This document shows positions 45,393-51,644 of a stretch of 51,644 nt of DNA, piece after piece. The notes beneath the pieces were generated by a model that saw only the letters and a program-made list of their open reading frames with translations, searched no databases and was not told the DNA's origin. Within the stretch, counting starts at the first letter, position 1; each line of letters starts with the position of its first letter. Source of the stretch: Arthrobacter sp. SO5 (GTDB lineage: Bacteria > Actinomycetota > Actinomycetes > Actinomycetales > Micrococcaceae); the NCBI RefSeq assembly GCF_020532805.1, contig NZ_MQTQ01000002.1, positions 1 to 51,644 of the forward strand. Direction: 5' to 3'. The translations under genes were made by a program, and so were the position numbers.

Positions 45393-46715
45393 TTGTCACT
45401 GAGAATCAGCGTTATCGGAACAGGATACTTGGGAACGACGCACGCGGCGTGCATGGCGGAGCTCGGGTTTGAGGTCGTGGGTCTGGACAGCGATCCGAAG
45501 AAAATCGAACAGCTTGCCTCGGGTGTTCTGCCCTTTCATGAACCCGGATTGCCGGAGCTGCTGCGTAAACACACAGCCAGCGGTCGTCTGCGGTTCACCA
45601 CTTCGTACGCCGAGGTCGGTGCGTGGGCGGATGTGCACTTCATCGCGGTCGGCACTCCCCAGAAGGCGGGCGATCATGCCGCCGATATGACCTATGTGGA
45701 CGGGGCGACCAGCGCTCTGGCCGGTCACATCACGAGGGACTGCCTCATTGTCGGAAAGTCCACTGTGCCTGTCGGCACAGCAAGGCGCTTGGGAAATCTC
45801 GTCCGCGAGTCAACCTCCGGTGACGTGAAAGTTGACCTCCTGTGGAACCCCGAGTTCCTCCGCGAAGGATACGCGGTTGAGGACACTCTGCGTCCTGACA
45901 GGCTGGTCGCCGGAGGCGACTCGGCAGCAGCAATTGACCTCTTGAAATTGGTCTACGCAAAGGCCCTAAAGTCGGGAACACCGTTTATATCGACTGATCT
46001 TGAGACGGCTGAACTAGTCAAGGCCGCCGCCAATGCCTTCCTCGCGACGAAGATTTCGTTTATCAACGCCTTTTCCGAGGTCACAGAACACGTTGGTGGC
46101 GACATCCGCGTCCTGGCCGATGCGATTGGTCTTGACAACCGGATTGGACGCCGTTTCCTCAACGCCGGAGTGGGATTCGGTGGCGGCTGCCTGCCCAAGG
46201 ACATCCGTGCGCTGCAAGCCCGCGTCAGTGAGCTCGGTCTCGATCGCACCATGCGGTTCCTCAGCGAGGTAGACGAAATTAATCTGCGGCGCAGGGACCG
46301 CGTAGTCCACCTGGCGACGGAGATCCTCAAGGATCTGCAGGGCCGGAAGATAGCCGTACTTGGCGTTGCATTCAAGCCACACAGCGACGACGTCCGAGAC
46401 TCGCCAGCTCTCGATGTCGCCGCGCAGCTGTTCAATGCCGGTGCGGACGTGAGCGTCTTTGACCCCGAGGCAATGGAAAACGCGCGCAAGCGCTTTCCCC
46501 GTCTGAACTACACAAAATCGGCTGCTGAGGCACTAGAGAATAGTGCGCTGACGATCCTTCTCACAGAATGGGACGAGTTCAAGGAACTTAATCCCACCGA
46601 AGTCGGAGATATCGTTGAGTCGAAAGCCATAATTGATGGTCGGAACGTCTTGCACGTCCAGGACTGGCTGGATGCAGGCTGGCGGTTCGAGTCGCTCGGT
46701 CGCAGATCGGTCTGA
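45393..46715 (+). CDS. ugd: UDP-glucose 6-dehydrogenase
   Basis: A 440-residue enzyme making UDP-glucuronate with two NAD+. Rossmann motif VIGTGYLGTTHA at residue 7, STVPVGTA near 125, WNPEFLREG near 150, and catalytic Cys in GFGGGCLPKD near 260. The CLPKD type separates it from UDP-ManNAc dehydrogenases. TTG 45393 follows AGGGG by 8 bases. UDP-GlcA could feed the adjacent transferases. Immediately downstream the insertion-sequence debris starts, so this gene marks the right edge of the glycan cluster. Confidence 0.95.
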   Translation: MSLRISVIGTGYLGTTHAACMAELGFEVVGLDSDPKKIEQLASGVLPFHEPGLPELLRKHTASGRLRFTTSYAEVGAWADVHFIAVGTPQKAGDHAADMTYVDGATSALAGHITRDCLIVGKSTVPVGTARRLGNLVRESTSGDVKVDLLWNPEFLREGYAVEDTLRPDRLVAGGDSAAAIDLLKLVYAKALKSGTPFISTDLETAELVKAAANAFLATKISFINAFSEVTEHVGGDIRVLADAIGLDNRIGRRFLNAGVGFGGGCLPKDIRALQARVSELGLDRTMRFLSEVDEINLRRRDRVVHLATEILKDLQGRKIAVLGVAFKPHSDDVRDSPALDVAAQLFNAGADVSVFDPEAMENARKRFPRLNYTKSAAEALENSALTILLTEWDEFKELNPTEVGDIVESKAIIDGRNVLHVQDWLDAGWRFESLGRRSV

Positions 46716-46883
46716 CGTGAAAAATGTGGCGACCTGGCGTCGGTGACCGCAGGATCCGGCCGTTTGGCCCAAGGTTTTCATGGCGGGTCCGTTTGGATGG
46801 CATGTTAATAAGGGAAGGGCGCTCTGCACTGGGACGATAGTGGTTGTCGAGACCGATAATTGCCGAAGAGGCAGCACCCTTTC

Positions 46884-47250
46884 GATGCAGAAATCTACCG
46901 CTGTTTTCCGTCCTTTCCGGTCAGTTTCACCGGCCAATCGCTGATCTCCCACGCCGGGGGTACGGTGCTCACCGGCTTCATGAACGCGCTGGGTTTCGGC
47001 AGGCTGTGTGAGGACAGGCTGGCACAGTCTATTCCCTCCGGCGCCCGGCATCGTTCGGGCAAACTCCTCGGTTCTCTGGCAGCGATGCTCGCCGCCGGAG
47101 GCGAACATGCCTCTGACCTGGACATCCTGCGGTCCTCACCCCGGGGTCTTTGCTCAGTTGCCCTCGAACGCGAAAATCTCCCGGTTCTTTGAACGCACCG
47201 TGGCCAACCGGAGCTATTCAGTTGCGGATTCGAAACCCTCTGAGTATTTG
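46884..47250 (+). pseudogene. 5' fragment of an IS1380-family transposase
   Basis: The first 120 or so codons of an IS1380 transposase can be followed only by changing frame: MQKSTAVFRPF, then VSFTGQSLISHAGG through SDLDILRSSP, then GVFAQLPSNAKISRFFERTVAN, then ELFSCGFETL and a stop. The breaks near 46,917, 47,140 and 47,208 are each explained by one C gained or lost in a C-run. The catalytic core and the 3' two-thirds are missing. The stretch 46,716-46,883 has no gene that I can see. Confidence 0.75.
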
Positions 47251-47258
47251 AGGCTTTG

Positions 47259-47325
47259 AGCACCACCCAATCGTGCGGTTCAGCACCACCCAATCGTGCG
47301 GTTCAGCACGACCGATCGTGCGGGA
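47259..47325. repeat. 23-bp tandem repeat, two exact copies plus one degenerate
   Basis: A 23-base unit at 47259-47281 is repeated exactly at 47282-47304, and a diverged third copy (AGCACGACCGATCGTGCGGGA) follows to about 47325. The unit ends in ATCGTGCGGTTC. It lies at the break-point of the IS1380 fragment. Possibly the truncated end of another element. Confidence 0.8.
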
Positions 47326-47387
47326 GAGCGCCAGTGGTGTGAGCTGCCACGGGGATTTCGGACAGCGGAATTAGTTGCCCTTCGTCT

Positions 47388-48699
47388 CTAAGCGTGGTTG
47401 GGTGTTTTCTTCCGGTACGGGAGGTGGCCTCCGGCAGCGAGCAGGGTCCTAAGCCTGTAGTTCTAGAAGTTGCGGAAGCCGCGGGCAATCCGGCGGGTCG
47501 TTTCGATCACGCCGTTGATGGCTTCGGTGGGGCTGTTCGAGGCGCCGCCAGTGTCGAAGTAAGCCAGGATGGCCTGCTTCCACGCACGTAGGCTCCGGCC
47601 CAGCTTCGCGACCTCGGGAATCGGGCAGGACGGGAAACTGGCCAGGATTTCGGTGAGAAGCTCACGGCCCCTCTCCGGCCGGGCGTGATACACGGTCCGT
47701 AGCTTTTGGTAGCACTGCCAAGCGATGGCCACTTCGCGGGTCGGGTCGCCCTCTTCGAGTTTTTTTCTCCAGCCTGGCGACCTGCTTCTCCGACAGTGAT
47801 TCGATGACCTGCTGGAGGGCGCGGCGGATGCCGTAGAGCGGGTCCTTGGCATGTCCGCGCCGCCCGAGTGTCTCCTGCTGAACGCGGCGCCGGACCTCAT
47901 CAACCATGGCCGTTCCGAGCTTGACGATGTGGAATGCGACGACGACGGTGATGGCTTCAGGGAGTTCGTCCCGGATGGCGTTGGCGTAGCCGCGGAACGG
48001 GTCCAGGGTCGCAACTTTGATCCCTGAGGTGAAGCCGGCGCCTTGTTCCTTCAGCCAGTCGGCGCAGGCCTTCCCCGACCGGCCCGGGACCAGGTCGAGC
48101 AGTCTGGCGTGTACGGAGCCGTTCGCGTCGCGGGTGTGGTCAATGACGCCGGTGACCATGCCGGAACCGGGGAACCCGGCGTGTGTCCAGACATGCTCAT
48201 CGACGCCGAGCGCATCAACGCCGGAGAGCCGTCCGGGCCTGTTGATCCGGAGCCGGGCCTCGAGTTCGATGCCTTTCCAGAGGGACCGCCAGGACACCCC
48301 GAGCTGGTGGGCGAGTGCGGAAACGGGGGTGTCGTATTTCTCCAGCGCATCGGTCGCCCAGCGGATGGCCCGGTGAGTGAGGATCGCCCGTTTCCCGGCC
48401 AACGCGTGCTGTTCGCTGAAGACTTGAGCGGGGCAGTGTTCGTCCGGGCAGCGCCACAGCCTTTTTGGCCCAGAGCAGCCGGACGGGCCGGCCCAAACAC
48501 GGGATGTCGTGGAGGCGAATCCCGTGCCGGCCGTGGCCGACAGCGACAACCCCGCAGGCAGGGCAGCCAGCCATGGATTCGTCAGTTTCAACATGGATGA
48601 TCAGGCCAGTGGTGGCCTCGGCAACGGAAGTGATGTGAACGCTAGGAACACCAAGCAGGGCATCCGCGCGATCGCACCACCTCCCGCCGGAGCAAGAAG
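47388..48699 (-). pseudogene. ISL3-family transposase, multiply disabled
   Basis: Recognisable ISL3 features are the N-terminal zinc-ribbon GCPACGVVAVGHGR, then LWRCPDEHCPAQVFSE, GVDEHVW, LDLVPGRSG, DPFRGYANAIRDELP, DEVRRRVQQETLG and TEAINGVIETTRRIARGFRNF. Four lesions break it. Codons 1-5 are cut off by the IS3 insertion and lie at 51328-51343. One extra A in an A-run near 48,463 and another in an A-run near 47,770 shift the frame. TAG replaces the usual His after RNF (47463-47465), while coding similarity (NYRLRTLLAAGGHLPYRKK) continues to 47388. Confidence 0.85.
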
Positions 48700-48744
48700 T
48701 GAGGTGTGTCAAGGATGTGAGACAGTCGCGTAGTTTCGTTTTGG

Positions 48745-48961
48745 TCAGGCGGCCGCGGGTAGCGGCTGGTTTTTGGTCTTGAAGTTGGCCATCGCTGTTG
48801 CCGGCGGCAGGCCGGCGTTGTTGGTGTGGGGCCGCCAGCGGTTGTAGAACACCTCGATGTAGCGCATGGTTGCCCGGCGGGCGTCCCGGCGGGTGGCGAA
48901 GCTGTGGTGGTGGTAGAACTCGTTTTTCAGGGAGGAGAACGCCGACTCGGCGACGGCGTTG
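48745..48961 (-). pseudogene. IS3 OrfB C-terminal part, separated by IS110
   Basis: The 3' end of IS3 orfB: NAVAESAFSSLKNEFYHHH supplies the third catalytic acid (Glu), followed by RRATMRYIEVFYNRWRPH and a TGA at 48745-48747. It continues the N-terminal part at 50318-50946; the break in CWD/NAVAES marks the IS110 insertion point. Confidence 0.88.
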
Positions 48962-48976
48962 ATGCTCCTATAGTTG

Positions 48977-50053
48977 TCAAGCCGTGATTTCTCCGCTTGC
49001 CGGGTTGGTTTTGAGAAGGTGGTAGACCTCGCGGATGACGTAGCGTTTGAGGCACCGGATGATGTCGCGTTTGGATTTGCCTTCGGCGGTTCTGCGGCTG
49101 ACGTAGGCGATTGTGGGCTCGTGGAATCTCATGCGAACGATGACGGTGCGGTAGATGGCTGCGTTGAGTTGCCGGTGGCCGCCGCGGTTGAGGCGGTGGC
49201 GGCCGCTTGTCATTCCGGATCCGGTGGGGATGGGGCTGATGCCGGCGAGTTTGGCGAACGCTGCCTCGGAGTGGATGCGCTCGGGGTTGTCTCCTGCGAC
49301 GATGAGGATTTCGGCGGCGGTATCGGCGCCAATCCCGTAGGCGTCCAGCAGTTGGGGTGCGGTGCGGGTTACGAGGTCCTCGATCATGCCGGCGAGTTCT
49401 TTGGCTTCGGTGTCCAGGTTCAGCCATCGCCGGGCGAGGGATCTCAGGGTGTGGCGGATGGAGTCCTCGGGGGTCTCCAGGGCCCGGGGACGCAAAGCCG
49501 CCAGGTGGCGGGCGAGCATGATCTGTGTTTTCTCTGCAGTGTCTTTCCGGAGCTGTTGCGGGGCGTGAACGAGCATGGCTTTGAGCGTGACCATGGCCGC
49601 GGAGCGGTCCTTTACGGCGGTGTCGTGGGCCACCTTGAGCTGGCGGATCATTTCGACGGCACCGTCGGCGGTTTTCGGGACCGCGGTCGCGAATCCGGCC
49701 AGAACAGCCCGGGCAGCGTGCTCCGCGTCGAGCGTGTCGGATTTGCCGACGAGCCTGCGCATCCGCCGGTCGGGGCGGTTCACTTCGACCACCTTGTGTC
49801 CGTGCCGGCGCATGAATGAGCTGAGCCCGGATCCGTATGAACCGGTGCCTTCGATGCCGAACGCGATGATTTTCCCGAAGGACACGGCCCAGTCCAGAAG
49901 CTGCCGGAACCCGCCGGAATCGGTGGCCACCGTCAAAGTGGCCAGGATCCCGCCGACCGAGTCCATTACGGCGGCGACATGGACGTGTTTGTGCGTGTCA
50001 ACACCAACGACGACGTGCCCTGATCGAATGGGAGTGAGAGTATCTGATGCCAT
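48977..50053 (-). CDS. IS110-family transposase (DEDD recombinase)
   Basis: A 358-residue recombinase. The N-terminal DEDD RuvC-like domain has VVVGVDTHKHVH at residue 13 (first Asp), AFGIEGTGSYGSGL near 65 (Glu) and GKSDTLDAEHAAR near 103 (two Asp). The C-terminal Tnp20 domain has YGIGADTAAEILI near 240 and TGSGMTSGRHRLNRGGHRQLN near 280 with the catalytic Ser candidate. I chose ATG 50053 because AGGAGG lies upstream; the frame is open to 50122. It appears intact, so the element could still move, guided by the RNA encoded just upstream. Confidence 0.9.
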   Translation of the reverse strand: MASDTLTPIRSGHVVVGVDTHKHVHVAAVMDSVGGILATLTVATDSGGFRQLLDWAVSFGKIIAFGIEGTGSYGSGLSSFMRRHGHKVVEVNRPDRRMRRLVGKSDTLDAEHAARAVLAGFATAVPKTADGAVEMIRQLKVAHDTAVKDRSAAMVTLKAMLVHAPQQLRKDTAEKTQIMLARHLAALRPRALETPEDSIRHTLRSLARRWLNLDTEAKELAGMIEDLVTRTAPQLLDAYGIGADTAAEILIVAGDNPERIHSEAAFAKLAGISPIPTGSGMTSGRHRLNRGGHRQLNAAIYRTVIVRMRFHEPTIAYVSRRTAEGKSKRDIIRCLKRYVIREVYHLLKTNPASGEITA

Positions 50054-50317
50054 GGTGCCCGTAGCCTCCTGCCGGATAACGTGGATATCACGCTGTCGCC
50101 GGCGGGTGGACAGGACTGTCATGGGGACGCTGTCGAATTCTGGCTCCAGGCTCCTATCAGGTCACGCCCGGTCCGGCGGCAGTGCTTATTGCGTGCCCGG
50201 CCGCGGGACTGACAGATCAACGCAAAGACACCAAAGGGTCTATCCCAACAAGGGTCAAGTCCCACGACCAGGACTTCCGAATCTACGGCTGATGATTCGA
50301 CAAGACCAGACTGACAA
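50054..50317 (-). ncRNA. Candidate IS110 bridge RNA region
   Basis: The 264 bases before the transposase hold no gene that I can see. They carry GCTCCTAT (50150-50157), a copy of the opposite element end (48964-48971), and GACTGACA (50207-50214), a copy of the near end (50309-50316). On the minus strand TGTTGGGATA (50241-50250) matches the insertion site TGCTGGGACA at 8 of 10 positions, both differences being T for C, so an RNA could still pair by G-U. A hairpin AAGTCC-n8-GGACTT is nearby. IS110-group elements are known to encode guide RNAs here. RNA ends are not determined. Confidence 0.5.
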
Positions 50318-50946
50318 TCCCAGCACACCCCGGTGGCGCCCATGGACTGCCGGACGCCGTTGCTGGTGCACCAGGCGCCCATTTCCCTGGACGTGTATTG
50401 CGTGCCGCGATCGCTGTGGAAGATGGCATCCGGGGCCAGGTGTCCGCGGTCCCTTGCCATCGCCAGCGCACCGGTGACGAGGGAGGCGCGCATGTGATCG
50501 GCCATGGCCCAGCCAACGACCATGCGGGTGCAGAGGTCGATGACGGTGGCCAGGTAGAGCCAGCCCTCGCCGGTACGCAGGTAGGTGATGTCCCCGACGA
50601 GCTTCGTGCCGGGGGTATCTGAGGTGAAGTCCCGGCCGATGAGGTCCGCGAAGACCTTGTCCGGGTCCGAGGGGATGGTCGTGCGTTTGAACGCGCGCAT
50701 CCGCTTGGCCGCCCAGCCGTTCTCGGCCATGATGGCAGCCACCGTGCCCACGGAAACCTCCACACCGGTGGCGGCGAGTTTGGTGTGGACCATCCGGTGG
50801 CCGAAGATCCCGTCCGAGGAATCGAACATCGCCTTCACCAGTCCGGTCAGCTCCCGGTGCCGGGCAGCCGTCGGTGATTCCTTCTGCTCCAGCCACCGGT
50901 AGTACGAGGCCCGTGGAATGCCCAGCCGGACGCACATCCAGGCCAC
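50318..50946 (-). pseudogene. IS3 OrfB N-terminal part, interrupted by IS110
   Basis: The N-terminal two-thirds of an IS3 DDE transposase: an HTH-like RLGIPRASYYRWLEQ, then IFGHRMVHTKL, RDFTSDTPGTKLVGDITYLRTG (first Asp) and IFHSDRGTQYTSREM (second Asp). It stops matching at GVCWD, where IS110 starts; the open frame runs on into IS110 to 50119 without meaning. In the -1 frame it extends upstream into the end of orfA, so OrfAB was probably made by frameshifting. Confidence 0.88.
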
Positions 50947-50990
50947 CGGAAATTCGGCGTTCTTCTCCTGAACAAGCCGGTAGAGGTCCT

Positions 50991-51287
50991 CTACCGTTGT
51001 TCTTTGGCGAAGAACGCCGACACTTTTTTCAGGAAATCATTTTCCCTTTCGACTTCCCGCAGCCGGGCCTCCAACGCCTTGTATTTCGCGGGATCCACCG
51101 GATCATCCGGCCTGACGCCGGCACCGGCCTCTCCTTCCCGGTGCAGCTGCACCCAGCGCTTCAGGGCGGTCACGGAGATCCCTAACTCGGGGGCAACTGA
51201 GGCGGGCGAACGGCCGGAGGAAATGACGAGATTCACGGCATCGGCCTTGAACTCATCTGAATACGTAGGACGGGAAGACATGGGCAC
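50991..51287 (-). CDS. IS3-family OrfA (HTH/leucine-zipper transposase subunit)
   Basis: A 98-residue protein: helix-turn-helix in RPTYSDEFKADAVNLV and SVAPELGISVTALKRWVQLH, then a coiled-coil YKALEARLREVERENDFLKK. It binds the element ends and is normally fused to OrfB by -1 frameshifting. The frame is intact and its start lies 40 bases inside the right end of the element. With orfB broken it is probably useless unless it regulates related copies. Confidence 0.92.
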   Translation of the reverse strand: MPMSSRPTYSDEFKADAVNLVISSGRSPASVAPELGISVTALKRWVQLHREGEAGAGVRPDDPVDPAKYKALEARLREVERENDFLKKVSAFFAKEQR

Positions 51288-51457
51288 AATCCTTTCAAAC
51301 TGTGTCTCACATCAGTAGTACACCTCAAAGTAAAGTAAGACACGTCAGGGTTTCTTTGGGAAATGGCTGTTTAGTCGCTACCAATTCAAAGAGACCCTGA
51401 CGCCTCTCTCCTGCCGCCACACCGACAACACCCCGACCCCTCAACTCAGCTGGACCT

Positions 51458-51480
51458 AACCACGCTTAGAGACGAAGGGC
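51458..51480. repeat. Right inverted end of the ISL3 element
   Basis: Exact reverse complement of 47377-47399 over 23 bases. The match ends sharply on both sides, apart from one further G on this copy. Confidence 0.9.
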
Positions 51481-51565
51481 CAACATTAAGCCGAGGAACA
51501 GGGCCGCGACCCAGGAACCCGAAGGGCAAACTCCCCAAGCTCGGCTTAACGATTTCCTCGGCATA

Positions 51566-51644
51566 ATCACTGTGATGGACCATGCCCGCAGGGACCGGCG
51601 TTCCGGCCTGGTCCCGGCGCCAGAGCGCCATCTTCAAGGTGGTG
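51566..51644 (-). pseudogene. IS3-type transposase fragment at the window edge
   Basis: The minus strand reads KMALWRRDQAGTPVPAG then MVHHSD, the segment leading to the second catalytic Asp of IS3 OrfB proteins. Similarity stops after HHSD at about 51566, where unrelated sequence with an inverted repeat (TTAAGCCGAG 51487-51496, CTCGGCTTAA 51540-51549) begins. The remainder lies outside the window. It differs from the IS3 element at 48.7-51.3 kb. Confidence 0.6.

Larger units (their letters stand above)
48962..50317 (-). mobile_element. IS110-family element inserted in IS3 orfB
   Basis: Boundaries are set by rejoining orfB: TGCTGGGA (50318-50325, minus strand) should be followed by CAACGCC (48955-48961). 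The insert is about 1,356 bp, with a transposase gene and a 264-base leader. No inverted ends or target duplication are evident, as expected for IS110. Exact ends could move by 1-2 bases because of a shared core dinucleotide. Confidence 0.8.
48700..51327 (-). mobile_element. IS3-family element inserted in the ISL3 element
   Basis: Imperfect inverted ends: TGAGGTGT-n7-ATGTGAGACA at the left (48700-48724) and its complement at the right (51303-51327). The element is flanked by AAG on both sides (48697-48699 and 51328-51330), a 3-base target duplication normal for IS3. It holds orfA, orfB and, within orfB, an IS110 element. Without IS110 it is about 1,270 bp, a usual IS3 length. Confidence 0.88.
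47376..51481 (-). mobile_element. ISL3-family element, interrupted by an IS3 element
   Basis: The ends are a perfect 23-bp inverted pair, 47377-47399 and 51458-51480, both reading GCCCTTCGTCTC inwards, close to the ISL3-family end style. After subtracting the 2,628-bp IS3 element and its 3-base duplication, about 1,475 bp remain, normal for ISL3. The stop codon of the ancestral transposase frame (47388-47390) lies within the left end. I could not find an 8-bp target duplication, so the outer boundaries are good to a base or two. Confidence 0.8.

Noticed and set aside
47757..47780. A-run in the ISL3 transposase as a programmed frameshift site
   Set aside because: Restoring the frame needs a +1 skip, not the -1 slip that such A-runs give. 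ISL3 transposases are normally one frame, and other lesions are present.
47368..51489. 8-bp target duplication around the ISL3 ends
   Set aside because: The flanks (left GAATTAGT, right AACATTAA) do not match in any register I tried. Flanking decay or deletion is likely.

Overview
This window comes from a high-GC actinobacterium, most likely Arthrobacter, Pseudarthrobacter or a close relative in the Micrococcaceae. The evidence is the strong G/C third-position bias, the frequent GTG and TTG starts, and the gene order. The block coaD-yceD-rpmF-rnc-mutM-smc-ftsY-amtB-glnK-ffh, with recG, rsmD, thiL and a DAK-domain gene further on, is the usual actinobacterial housekeeping neighbourhood.

Bases 1-33,000 are mostly core genome. 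From the left there is a palindrome-rich intergenic stretch, a VOC-family protein, an amidohydrolase and an alpha/beta hydrolase. Then come ffh, a divergent G6PDH-like gene, amtB-glnK under a probable GlnR operator, an MFS gene broken by a stop codon, a secreted GH79-like glycosidase, ftsY and smc. An intact olefin cluster (oleA, fused oleBC, oleD) lies between smc and mutM and should convert acyl-CoAs into long-chain alkenes. After mutM-rnc-rpmF-yceD-coaD there is an overlapping trio (SDR, aminotransferase, spermidine-synthase-like), a second palindrome cluster with an exact 56-bp duplication, and the rsmD-recG-DAK-thiL operon.

Bases 33,000-46,700 form an accessory surface-glycan region, visibly more A/T-rich from about 35.7 kb. 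It holds a secreted TIM-barrel-like protein and a rotted transposase, then a tightly overlapping run: UDP-GlcNAc 2-epimerase, GT4 glycosyltransferase, GSCFA protein, SGNH-like protein, an unknown protein, a large GT2 protein with unknown flanking domains, and another unknown protein. A pyruvyl transferase on the opposite strand and UDP-glucose dehydrogenase follow. Together they would make UDP-ManNAc and UDP-GlcA, assemble a glycan and decorate it with pyruvate and perhaps acyl groups. This is the best candidate here for an undescribed system.

Bases 46,700 to the end are an insertion-sequence graveyard. A frameshifted IS1380 fragment is followed by three nested elements: an ISL3 element (23-bp inverted ends) interrupted by an IS3 element (inverted ends and AAG target duplication), which is interrupted by an IS110 element. 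The non-coding leader of the IS110 transposase carries short copies of both element ends and a match to the insertion site, as expected for a bridge RNA. I saw no tRNA, rRNA or CRISPR array. All calls come from reading the sequence without database searches.
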